This document shows, one piece after another, positions 8,292 to 15,920 of a stretch of DNA of 47,652 nucleotides. Made by a program: the position numbers and the translations under genes. How positions within the stretch are numbered: the first letter of the stretch is position 1; each line of letters begins with the position of its first letter. The notes under the pieces are model-generated. The model saw only the letters and a program-made list of their open reading frames with translations, was not told where the DNA came from and made no database searches. The stretch is from Streptomyces mesophilus (GTDB lineage: Bacteria; Actinomycetota; Actinomycetes; Streptomycetales; Streptomycetaceae): the NCBI RefSeq assembly GCF_011044995.1, contig NZ_JAAKZW010000032.1, positions 1 through 47,652 of the forward strand, read 5' to 3'.

Positions 8292-10157
8292 ATGCCAGGC
8301 AGAACCACACCACGGGCCCGCGCCGCGGGCGCCGCCCTCGTACTGGCCGTCGCCGGTCTCGGCGTCGTCAACTCCGGCACCGCCCAGGCCGCCGACCCCA
8401 CCGCACAGGTCTGGGTCACCACGAAGGACGGAGCCAAGAAACTCACGCCCGAGACAGTGCCGTTCACCGGTACGGCCCAGCCCGTCGACATACGCGTCGA
8501 CGCGGCCAACAAGGGCCAGAAGTTCACCGGCGCCGGCGCCTCGGTCACCGAGGCCTCCGCGCACCTCATCCAGGCCCTGCCCGCCGACAAGCGCGCCGAC
8601 CTGATGAAGTCGCTGTTCTCCCCGAGCGAGGGCATCGGCCTGAACTATCTGCGCCAGCCGCTGGGCAGCACCGACTTCAACTCCGGCGGCTTCTACACGT
8701 ACGAGGACACCAAGGGATCGTTCTCCATCGCCCGGGACAAGGCGGAGATCATCCCGGTCGTCAAGCAGGCGACCGCCCTCAACTCGGCGATCCGGTTTAT
8801 GGGCTCGCCCTGGTCGCCGCCCGCCTGGATGAAGTCGGGCAACTCGCTCAACGGCGGCAGCCTCAAGACCGATCAGTACCAGGCGTACGCCGACTACCTG
8901 GTCAAGGCCATCAAGGCGTACGGGCAGGAAGGCATCACCCTCACCGACCTCACGGTGCAAAACGAGCCCGAATTCGCCACCAGCTACCCGTCGATGGCCA
9001 TGACGTCGAGCGAGCAGGCCGCCTTCCTCAAGGTCCTCGACCAGAGCCTGACCGCAGCCGGGCTGCCGACCAACGTCCTCGCGTACGACCACAACTGGGA
9101 CCACCCCAACTACCCGATCGAAGTCTTCAACTCCACCCAGAACATTCCGCGCGTCATCGGCGCCGCCTTCCACTGCTACGGCGGCGCTCCCGCCGCCCAG
9201 CAGCAGATCGTCAACGCCGGCAAGCGGGTCTTCTTCACCGAGTGCTCCGGCACCGACACCGCCAACACCTTCGCCGACACCCTCCAGTGGCATGCCGAGA
9301 ACCTCGTCGTGCAGAACATGCGCAACGGCGGCGAGACCGTCGTCAACTGGAACCTCGCCCTCGACCAGAACGGCGGCCCGCACCAGGGCCACTGCACCAA
9401 CCGCTGCAACGGCGTCGTCGAGATCGCCAATGGCAACGTCACCCGTGGCGCCGAGTACTACGTCCTCGGGCACGTCACCAAGTTCATCAAGCCCGGAGCC
9501 ACCCGCGTGGGCTCCACCAGTCAGGGCGCCGGCGGCGTGCAGAACGTCAGCTTCCAGAACCCGGACGGCACATTCGCCACGTACGTGGTCAACACCGCGT
9601 CGAGCGCCCAGACCTTCTCGCTCACCGAGGGCGGCAAGTCCCTCACGTACAACCTGCCGGCCGGCGCCATCGCGACGATCACCTGGGCGGGGAACGGCAC
9701 CACCGATCCGGGCGGTCCGATCGATCCGGCCTCCTGGTACCGCGTGGCCAACGCGAACAGCAACGCCTGCCTGGACGCCGCCGACTGGGGCACGGCCAAC
9801 GGAACTGCTCTGCAGCAGTGGGCCTGCGGCACCGGAACCAACCAGAAGTGGCAGTTCCGGCCCACCAGCGGCGGCTACTACCAGGTGGTGAACCAGTTCA
9901 ACTCGCGTGCCTGGGACGTGGACGGCGGCCCGGGAGCCACCGCCGACGGCACCAAGGTCCATCTGTGGAGCTATGAGGGCGGCACCAACCAGCAGTGGCG
10001 CCCCGAACCGGTCGGCACCACCGGCCGCTACCGCTTCGTCGCCCGCCACAGCGGCAAGTGCCTGGCCGTCGACGGAAGTTCGACTGCCAACGGCGCCCGC
10101 CTGTCGCAGCAACCTTGCGGCAGCTCCACCGCCCAGGCGTTCACCTTGACCGGCTGA
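8292..10157 (+). CDS. secreted GH30 glycosidase with ricin-B/CBM13 lectin domain
   Basis: The 621-residue protein begins with a Sec signal peptide (hydrophobic LVLAVAGLGVV, cleavage near AQA at 34). It continues with a GH30 (beta/alpha)8 catalytic domain and its side beta-domain, up to about residue 470, and ends with a ricin-type beta-trefoil (about 485-620) that has the QxW repeats ALQQWACG, NQKWQF, NQQWRP and a final SQQPCGSSTAQAF. The acid/base Glu225 lies in TVQNEPEF and the nucleophile Glu317 in FFTECSGTD. GH30 enzymes of this type include endo-beta-1,6-glucanases and glucosylceramidase-like enzymes; the pairing with an intracellular GH3 beta-glucosidase favours a fungal-wall or other beta-glucan. 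AAAGGAG lies seven bases before the ATG. A long hairpin follows the stop. Confidence 0.88.
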   Translation: MPGRTTPRARAAGAALVLAVAGLGVVNSGTAQAADPTAQVWVTTKDGAKKLTPETVPFTGTAQPVDIRVDAANKGQKFTGAGASVTEASAHLIQALPADKRADLMKSLFSPSEGIGLNYLRQPLGSTDFNSGGFYTYEDTKGSFSIARDKAEIIPVVKQATALNSAIRFMGSPWSPPAWMKSGNSLNGGSLKTDQYQAYADYLVKAIKAYGQEGITLTDLTVQNEPEFATSYPSMAMTSSEQAAFLKVLDQSLTAAGLPTNVLAYDHNWDHPNYPIEVFNSTQNIPRVIGAAFHCYGGAPAAQQQIVNAGKRVFFTECSGTDTANTFADTLQWHAENLVVQNMRNGGETVVNWNLALDQNGGPHQGHCTNRCNGVVEIANGNVTRGAEYYVLGHVTKFIKPGATRVGSTSQGAGGVQNVSFQNPDGTFATYVVNTASSAQTFSLTEGGKSLTYNLPAGAIATITWAGNGTTDPGGPIDPASWYRVANANSNACLDAADWGTANGTALQQWACGTGTNQKWQFRPTSGGYYQVVNQFNSRAWDVDGGPGATADGTKVHLWSYEGGTNQQWRPEPVGTTGRYRFVARHSGKCLAVDGSSTANGARLSQQPCGSSTAQAFTLTG

Positions 10158-10180
10158 CCGGCTGACCGGCCCGGCAGGTC

Positions 10181-10217
10181 CCATGTCCGGCACCGTGAAC
10201 GAGGGTGCCGGACATGG
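10181..10217 (+). terminator. hairpin terminator after the GH30 gene
   Basis: Two perfect 14-base arms, CCATGTCCGGCACC and GGTGCCGGACATGG, flank a 9-base loop 23 bases after the stop. There is no T-tract, as is usual for Streptomyces hairpin terminators. Confidence 0.75.
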
Positions 10218-10279
10218 CGCGTGGCGGTGTCAGCGTGCGGCACGGCGCGACAGGTCAGCGGCTCACGCTGGCTGTGTCG

Positions 10280-10294
10280 GGCAAACTGTTTGCC
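10280..10294. promoter_or_regulatory. 15-base palindrome upstream of the DUF2283 gene
   Basis: GGCAAAC-T-GTTTGCC is a perfect dyad with a single central base, 55 bases before the DUF2283 start. It could be an operator. No matching regulator gene is adjacent. Confidence 0.35.
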
Positions 10295-10348
10295 GACGTG
10301 GTCGGTGCGGTCTGCGTTGCTAAACAACAGCAAGGGAGCCCTCTCACC

Positions 10349-10606
10349 GTGGCAGACATCAGAGTCACCTACGACAAGACAGTGGACGCAGCGTACGTGT
10401 ACCTCACCGAACCGCAGGCCCGCGTGAAGTCCGCGCGCATGTATCCCTGCGATCCGGTGGACGTTGACGGCATGATCAACCTCGACTTCGACGAGCAGGG
10501 CCGCCTCATCGGCATCGAAGTGTTGGCCGCCGGCTCGAAATTGCCCGAGTACCTGCTCCAGTCCGCGGAGCAGGTCAGACGGGTGGGATCAGATCGCTCT
10601 CGCTGA
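10349..10606 (+). CDS. DUF2283 domain protein
   Basis: The 85-residue product matches the small DUF2283 fold: IRVTYDKTVDAAYVYLTEP, then GMINLDFDEQGRLIGIEVL. Proteins of this family often sit beside other small genes of unknown role, and some are thought to be antitoxin-like; no function is established. The GTG at 10349 follows AGGGAG by ten bases and places the family start at residue 2, which is better than the upstream frame start at 10205 inside the hairpin. Its 3' end overlaps the convergent dioxygenase gene by 32 bases, so transcripts of the two would be antisense to each other there. Confidence 0.75.
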   Translation: MADIRVTYDKTVDAAYVYLTEPQARVKSARMYPCDPVDVDGMINLDFDEQGRLIGIEVLAAGSKLPEYLLQSAEQVRRVGSDRSR

Positions 10607-11345
10607 CGGTGTAGGTCAGTTGGGGGTAGGCGAAGTCCGTTTCGTTGTTCTCGCGGCGCCGTAGGCGATAGAACTCGCGGCTCTGCTCGTCGTCGGCCGG
10701 TGTGAGGCGCTCGCCCTGCGGGAGGTACGCATGTCCGTCGCGGAAACGTAGCAAGGTCTTCGACGTGCGAAAGGTCACGCCCAGCCATGTGTTGTCCGCC
10801 GTCGGGGCAGACGACTCCAGCACGATCCTGTGTTTGAAGCGGCGATTCGATTCGACGGAGAACACGACGACGCTGTTGTGCGTGAGAGAAATATCGAACC
10901 GATCGTCAGCGGAGTCTTTCGATTCGACGATCAGCTTTCTGGGCGGGCTCGCTTCGGGATGCCGGTAGCAGGAGAAGACGGCGATGAACGACTCGTCGGC
11001 CAGGTCGAGGGCCAGGTCGGAATGGCCGCCCATGGTTTTGTATGCGTTCGTGTACTGCTCGATGAGCGCGTTGTTGAAGCCGACCGGGAGCGCCGCGCGC
11101 TCTTGAATCTCTCGTGCCAGCCGCTGGTGCACCGTCCGGAAGCGCTGCGTGGAGCTGTTGTAGCGAGTGGTGGTGCGGACGAGAGGCACGCCGCCGGCGT
11201 AGTCGATGTCGGTGAGTGTGGCGCCTTGCCGACCCTTGCCAAGATCTTCCCAGCGGACCGATTCGGACAGTTCCATGAAGGGATTGTCCGCTGCCGGCAA
11301 AGCGATCGAGATGAACTCGCGCGGGATCCTAGATTCGAGGCGCAA
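10575..11345 (-). CDS. AlkB-like Fe(II)/2-oxoglutarate dioxygenase (second gene of pair)
   Basis: The 256-residue product shows the AlkB core pattern: GFNNALIEQYTNAYKTMGGHSD corresponds to the FNxxLxNxYxxGxxxxxHxD motif (ligands His108 and Asp110). The distal iron ligand is probably His172 in SNRRFKHRIVL, and WLGVTFRTSKT holds the 2-oxoglutarate-contacting Arg193 in the TFR signature of AlkB enzymes. It should therefore hydroxylate or demethylate a nucleic acid base or a protein/small-molecule target; the substrate is not predictable. The start is TTG with GGGGGA about six bases upstream. It overlaps the preceding gene by 17 bases, so the two are almost surely translated together. Its N-terminal 80 residues match nothing I recognise. 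Confidence 0.7.
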   Translation of the reverse strand: MRLESRIPREFISIALPAADNPFMELSESVRWEDLGKGRQGATLTDIDYAGGVPLVRTTTRYNSSTQRFRTVHQRLAREIQERAALPVGFNNALIEQYTNAYKTMGGHSDLALDLADESFIAVFSCYRHPEASPPRKLIVESKDSADDRFDISLTHNSVVVFSVESNRRFKHRIVLESSAPTADNTWLGVTFRTSKTLLRFRDGHAYLPQGERLTPADDEQSREFYRLRRRENNETDFAYPQLTYTVSESDLIPPV

Positions 11346-12564
11346 GGTAGTCCCCCGAGTTCATGCTGAAGAGGAAATCGTCATCGTAGTGAATGAGGGA
11401 AGAGGTCCGGTTCTCCTCGGCGTACAGCCGGCGCAGCTCGTCCGTGCCCGCCGGTGTGGGCGGCTCAAGTGGCCGCAGACGTCCCGCCACTTTGAGGTGG
11501 GTGTTGCCGTTCTTGTGAACGGCTTTGGTGTTCGAGCAGCGCACCACGTAACCGAGGCGGGTCGGGAGCAGCTCGGCGTTCAACGCTGAGGGCCGGATCT
11601 CGTGCGTGTACAGGCGGTTGGTGGACAGAGGCATCATGAATACGGAGCCTGGATAGAGAGTGACGGAGAACTGCTGGGGCAACGCGTTCTCGTTGCTGTC
11701 TGCGGCCGCCTCCTTCTCCTTGAGGCGGAAGCGAAGTCTCGTCAGTGCGCTGACACCCTTCACGCCGTAGTCGAAGACGTCTTTGGCCAGCGGCTGCAGC
11801 TGGTCGAGCCGGTCGTAGAAGGTACAGAAGGCCATGATCCCGTTGGCGGGCATGTCCTTTGTCTTGTCGGCATGGGCCGAGATCTTCGCCTTGGCCTGCT
11901 TGCGCTCGGTCGTGGCAAGGGTGTTGTGGTAGATCTGCGCGAGCACGTGATTCAGCGGTGCGTGATTCCGGAAGACGGCAGCGGCCTCGCGGTTCAGCGC
12001 TTCGACGATCTGCATGTCGGTCGGGCGAAAGGTCTCGGTCGGCCCCGAGAGATTCGTGGAACACCGCAGCAGCCGGAAATGCAGTGCGCCACCGTCCTGC
12101 GTGACAGGCGTCAAATAGATGCCACTGCGATGGGCTGTTCCAGGCTTGGTGGACTCCGTCAGGGACTGGAACGCGTGCTCCGTACGGATCCGCGTGAAGT
12201 GGTCGCCGTCGAGGTCGAAGTAGCGGCGGTAGTGCACGCCGACGCCGTGTACGCCCAGGGGGACCCGGCCGAGCCCGACGGGAGTCCACGACGAGTCAAT
12301 GGCCTCGCGGTACCCGGGTGACAGCTCCCGGACGACGAATACCCGGGCGGCCGTGCGCAGTTGACGGCCACTGATCTTGGATACGTCACCACACAGGTAG
12401 ACCGTCTTCTGCGCGAGGTCGCACGAACCGGAAGTGAGCTGGTCCGGCGTGATGGTCGACCCGAAGAAGTCCCTCGCCACGTCATGGTCCTGCAACGTCG
12501 ACGGTGCGACCAAGAGGTTGCCGGCGTCATCGATGCGGGCTTCTGCCGGCTCTGCTGCGTACAT
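11329..12564 (-). CDS. AlkB-like Fe(II)/2-oxoglutarate dioxygenase (first gene of pair)
   Basis: The 411-residue product has a unique N-terminal half (about 1-195) and a C-terminal domain with a second, diverged AlkB-type pattern: LNHVLAQIYHN, then KISAHADKTKDMP (His231 and Asp233), then the beta-strand VTLYPGSVFMMP, TNRLYTHEIRPS (His321) and LPTRLGYVVRCS with arginines 336 and 342 as candidate 2-oxoglutarate contacts. The HxDK and PGS...NRxxxH arrangement is that of Fe2OG oxygenases acting on bulky targets. ATG at 12564 is preferred over the TTG just before it because AGGA lies seven bases upstream. It forms a two-gene unit with the smaller dioxygenase downstream. I know of no described function for such a pair. 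Confidence 0.65.
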   Translation of the reverse strand: MYAAEPAEARIDDAGNLLVAPSTLQDHDVARDFFGSTITPDQLTSGSCDLAQKTVYLCGDVSKISGRQLRTAARVFVVRELSPGYREAIDSSWTPVGLGRVPLGVHGVGVHYRRYFDLDGDHFTRIRTEHAFQSLTESTKPGTAHRSGIYLTPVTQDGGALHFRLLRCSTNLSGPTETFRPTDMQIVEALNREAAAVFRNHAPLNHVLAQIYHNTLATTERKQAKAKISAHADKTKDMPANGIMAFCTFYDRLDQLQPLAKDVFDYGVKGVSALTRLRFRLKEKEAAADSNENALPQQFSVTLYPGSVFMMPLSTNRLYTHEIRPSALNAELLPTRLGYVVRCSNTKAVHKNGNTHLKVAGRLRPLEPPTPAGTDELRRLYAEENRTSSLIHYDDDFLFSMNSGDYLAPRI

Positions 12565-12915
12565 CAAACGGTCCTGCCGTTCACCGAGTTGGGCTGCTCA
12601 CGAGGGTGGACATGGCAGAGGTTCCGCTGAGCGGCCCAACCTCGCGTGGGTGTTCACCGGCGAACCTCAACGGCCAAGAGTCGGCCATGTGTTCATCTTC
12701 CCATCCCCGTAGACGAGCAGGCGGGAGTCGCTGCGCTTGCTCCGCCTCGGCCAGCAGTCGTCGAAGTGACGTGCGCCAACTTATTGCACTCGGAGTGCAG
12801 TCGGTGAATACTCCTGCCGCGCCCACTATTTGCACGGCAAGTGCCAATAGTTGGGTCGTCTTGACCTTGCAGCGCGCCCCTCGGCATCGAAGAAGCAAGG
12901 AAGGCAGAGACACTC
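12565..12915. other. intergenic region with two related palindromes
   Basis: No gene is visible between the dioxygenase pair and the divergent quinoprotein gene. The stretch must hold both promoters. It contains TTGCACT-CGG-AGTGCA (dyad 12785-12799) and, 40 bases on, an 11-base dyad with one mismatch (12825-12851), both built on a TTGCAC...GTGC core. Confidence 0.5.
12785..12851. promoter_or_regulatory. tandem operator candidates of the quinoprotein operon
   Basis: Site 1, TGCACT-CGG-AGTGCA at 12785-12799, is perfect. Site 2 is ACTATTTGCAC-GGCAA-GTGCCAATAGT at 12825-12851, a 27-base dyad in which 10 of 11 arm pairs match (written here in parts). The shared core suggests one regulator binding twice upstream of the gene at 12916, perhaps the TetR encoded at the operon's far end. 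Confidence 0.45.
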
Positions 12916-14379
12916 ATGCTTGTGACGACACGGAAGTCGATCACCGCACTGGTCGCCGCCACCGCCGTGACGGCCACCCTGACCCTGGCCGGACCAGGCG
13001 TCGCGACCGCCACGCCACCCGTGCCTGCCCAGCCCTCAGCGCAGATCACAACGGACGCCGGCGTCTCCATGTCCAGCGACTGGCCCGGCTTCGGACATGA
13101 CCTGGCCAACACGCGCCGCGCCAACGAGTGGTTGCTGAGTCCGAGCAACATCAAGAACCTCAACGCCAAGTGGACCGCGGCCGGCGCGGCCGTCACCAGT
13201 ACGCCCGCCGTGGTCGACGACGTCGTGTACTACTCGGACTTCGCCGGCAACCTCACGGCACGCAAGGCCGATTCGGGCGCGTCGATCTGGCAGACGAAGC
13301 TGAATCCGGCCCAACTGCCGGGCTCCCCGGCCGTGGTGGGCGACACCGTCTACAGCGCCGGATACGGCGGCATGGTGTACGCCGTGGACAAGAAGACCGG
13401 CGCCAAGAAGTGGGGCACGGGCATCGAGCCGGCGCCGAACGCCCTGATCTGGTCCTCGCCGGTCGTCGCGGGCGACACATTGATCATTGGCAGTGGTTCG
13501 TTCCAGGTGTTCAGCCCGGCGAACCCGCCGTTCCAGGGCAGCGTGGTCGGCCTGGACATCGCGACCGGCGCGGTGAAGTGGCGCACGCCGGTGTGCACCG
13601 GCACCTGCACCGGTGTGTCGGTGTGGTCATCGGCCGCGGTCGACACCGACCTGGGCTTGGCCTACATCGGCACCGGCCAGGCCTACAGCGCGCCCGCCGG
13701 GCCGATGTCGGACTCGCTCGTCGCGATCGACTACCGCACCGGGAAGATCGCCTGGCATCACCAGTACACCCCCGACGACGTCTTCTCCGACGCGGCGCCC
13801 TACGGCAAGGACGCCGACCTGGGTGCGGCCCCCAACCTGTTCACGATCAACGGCCGCCGCGTGGTCGGCTGCGGCGACAAGGGCGGCTCCTACAAGGCGT
13901 TCGACGCCAAGACCGGGCAACTGGTGTGGTCGCGCAAGCTGGTGGAGGGCACCCAGCTCGGCGGCATCGAGCACACCACCGCGTACGCCGACAACACGAT
14001 CTACGCCGTCGGCAACACCGAGGCCACCGCGACCAGTCGCGGCGACGCCCGGCCCACCGCGGCCACGCTGTTCGCCCTGAACGCCACCACCGGCGCCACC
14101 AAGTGGCAGGTCGACCTGCCCGAAGGCGGCTTCGGCGGCGTCGCGGTCGCCAACGGGGTTCTGTACTTCACCACGTGGGAGGGCACGCTGCGCGCCCACA
14201 GCGCGGCGACCGGTCACACGCTGCTGTCGCAGTACATCGGCAATCCCGACGGCGCCACCCTCATCGAGAAGGGCGCCGCCGGCGGCCCCACCGTCTCCGG
14301 CGGCCGCGTGTACGTCGGCTACGGATGGACCTGGGGAGCGAGCGCCCCCGGCGGAATCCGCTCGCTGGGCCTGTACTGA
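12916..14379 (+). CDS. secreted PQQ-type beta-propeller protein (polyvinyl-alcohol-dehydrogenase-like)
   Basis: The 487-residue product starts with a Sec signal peptide (ITALVAATAVTATLTLAGPG, cleavage around residue 35) and then repeats PQQ/BamB-type blades of the form AxDxxTGxxxW: KADSGASIWQT, AVDKKTGAKKWG, GLDIATGAVKWR, AIDYRTGKIAWH, AFDAKTGQLVW and ALNATTGATKWQV. SDWPGFGHDLANTR near residue 54 is typical of polyvinyl-alcohol-dehydrogenase-like quinoproteins. These oxidise alcohols outside the membrane with PQQ, but the same fold also serves non-enzymatic roles, and no haem motif (CxxCH) is present; VCTGTCTG is the only close cysteine pair. AAGGAAGG precedes the ATG. It heads a same-strand run with the GSDH-like and acyl-CoA ligase genes. 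Confidence 0.75.
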   Translation: MLVTTRKSITALVAATAVTATLTLAGPGVATATPPVPAQPSAQITTDAGVSMSSDWPGFGHDLANTRRANEWLLSPSNIKNLNAKWTAAGAAVTSTPAVVDDVVYYSDFAGNLTARKADSGASIWQTKLNPAQLPGSPAVVGDTVYSAGYGGMVYAVDKKTGAKKWGTGIEPAPNALIWSSPVVAGDTLIIGSGSFQVFSPANPPFQGSVVGLDIATGAVKWRTPVCTGTCTGVSVWSSAAVDTDLGLAYIGTGQAYSAPAGPMSDSLVAIDYRTGKIAWHHQYTPDDVFSDAAPYGKDADLGAAPNLFTINGRRVVGCGDKGGSYKAFDAKTGQLVWSRKLVEGTQLGGIEHTTAYADNTIYAVGNTEATATSRGDARPTAATLFALNATTGATKWQVDLPEGGFGGVAVANGVLYFTTWEGTLRAHSAATGHTLLSQYIGNPDGATLIEKGAAGGPTVSGGRVYVGYGWTWGASAPGGIRSLGLY

Positions 14380-14465
14380 CCTGCCCTTGGCCATTCGACG
14401 GCCCTCGTATCGCCGGGCTGCCTGTATTCGGGCAGTCCGGCATGCTCACCCGGCAAGGAGTACGC

Positions 14466-15755
14466 ATGGCCACGACCGCATCATCGCCGCACCAAACCGC
14501 GACGGCCGCACTGCCCCTGGAACCCTTCGCCCGCGACCTGCACTTCCCCACCAGCATCACCTTTGACAACCAAGGACAGCTGTACGTCGCCGAGTCGGGC
14601 CTGCCGTTCGCCGGTGCGCCGTCCGGCGGCCGCATCTGGCATATCGGGCCGGACGGCTGCCGAAGCCTGCTCGCCGACGGGCTGCGTACCCCCGTGACCG
14701 GCCTCACCTGCCACGAAGGCGGCCTGTACATCTCGGAAGGCGGCCAACCGGGGAGGATCCTGCGGCTCGCCCTGGACGGCGGCCCCCTCGACATCGTCCT
14801 CGACCATCTGCCGGGCGGGGGCAACTACCAGACCAACATGACCGCCTTCGGGCCGGACGGCAGGCTCTACTTCAGCCAGGGCGCGGCCACCAACACCTCG
14901 ATCATCGGTCTGGACGCCCTGGACATCGGCTGGTTGAAGAAGATCCCGCACCCGATCGACATCCCGGGCCTGGACGTCGAACTGACCGGGGTCCGCGCCC
15001 GGACGGACAACCCCCTCGAGCAGGGCACGACAGCAGTCACCGGGCCCTTCGCCCAGTTCGGCACCGCGCACCCGGCCGGAACCCGCATCCCTGCCGAACT
15101 GCCGTGCACCTCGGCCGTGATGAGCTGCGAGCCGGACGGCAGCGACCTGAAACTGGTGGCCTGGGGACTGCGCAACGCCTTCGGGCTGCTCTTCCTGCCC
15201 GACGGGCGCCTCCTCGCCACCGACCAGGGCGCCGACGACCGCGGCAGCCGCCCCGTCGGCAACGTACCGGAGCTGCTCTTCGAGGTACGCGAGGGCGCCT
15301 GGTACGGCTGGCCCGACTTCATCGGCGGCATCCCCATCAGCGACGCCCGCTTCACCCCCGAGCAGGGAGATGCCCCGGGCTTCGTCCTCGCCAACCACGA
15401 CGAACTCCCCACACCACAGGAGCCGTTGGCTGCCTTCGCACCGCATGCGTCGGCGGTGAAGATGGACCACACACCGGACGGACGGATCCTCGTGGCGCTG
15501 TTCGGCGACGAGATACCCATGACCGCGCCGTCCGGGCCACGTGCCGGGCGAGGCTTCGCGCTCGTCGACCCTGCCGACTGGAGCAGCACCACCCTCGCCT
15601 CCCCGCTGCACCGCCCCATCGACGTCCGCTTCGGACCCGACGGATACCTCTACGCCCTGGACTTCGGGCACTTCGAGCCGGGCAAGGGCACCGTGGACGC
15701 GAGCGCGGGCAGCGGCGCCGTATGGCGGATGCCCTGGAGAGCGCGCCCCTGGTGA
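14466..15755 (+). CDS. glucose/sorbosone-dehydrogenase-like PQQ propeller protein
   Basis: The 429-residue protein resembles the soluble glucose/L-sorbosone dehydrogenase fold, a six-bladed propeller. Blade segments include FPTSITFDNQGQLYVAESG, TNMTAFGPDGRLYFSQG, GLRNAFGLLFLPDGRLLATD, GAWYGWPDFIGG and RPIDVRFGPDGYLYALDFG; WGLRNAFG and YGWPD are highly characteristic. Members bind PQQ with calcium and oxidise sugars or alcohols. There is no clear signal peptide, unlike the neighbour, so export is doubtful. AAGGAG lies five bases before the ATG at 14466, 87 bases after the preceding gene. Whether the organism makes PQQ cannot be judged here. Confidence 0.75.
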   Translation: MATTASSPHQTATAALPLEPFARDLHFPTSITFDNQGQLYVAESGLPFAGAPSGGRIWHIGPDGCRSLLADGLRTPVTGLTCHEGGLYISEGGQPGRILRLALDGGPLDIVLDHLPGGGNYQTNMTAFGPDGRLYFSQGAATNTSIIGLDALDIGWLKKIPHPIDIPGLDVELTGVRARTDNPLEQGTTAVTGPFAQFGTAHPAGTRIPAELPCTSAVMSCEPDGSDLKLVAWGLRNAFGLLFLPDGRLLATDQGADDRGSRPVGNVPELLFEVREGAWYGWPDFIGGIPISDARFTPEQGDAPGFVLANHDELPTPQEPLAAFAPHASAVKMDHTPDGRILVALFGDEIPMTAPSGPRAGRGFALVDPADWSSTTLASPLHRPIDVRFGPDGYLYALDFGHFEPGKGTVDASAGSGAVWRMPWRARPW

Positions 15756-15920
15756 GCGCGCCGCCCTCGGCCAGGGCATCGACCGCGCCAGGTCGACCCG
15801 CACGACATCGATCGCGCGGCCATGAACCGAGCGCCACCACGTCCACCGCAGCGGCCGAGTGACGTGACACGGCCCCGCCTCCCGAGCAGTGCCCGGCACG
15901 AACCGAAAGCAGGCACATCC

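Noticed and set aside
13128..14465. Long upstream extension of the GSDH-like frame
   Set aside because: It is a shadow of the PQQ-propeller gene; the real start is ATG 14466 with AAGGAG.
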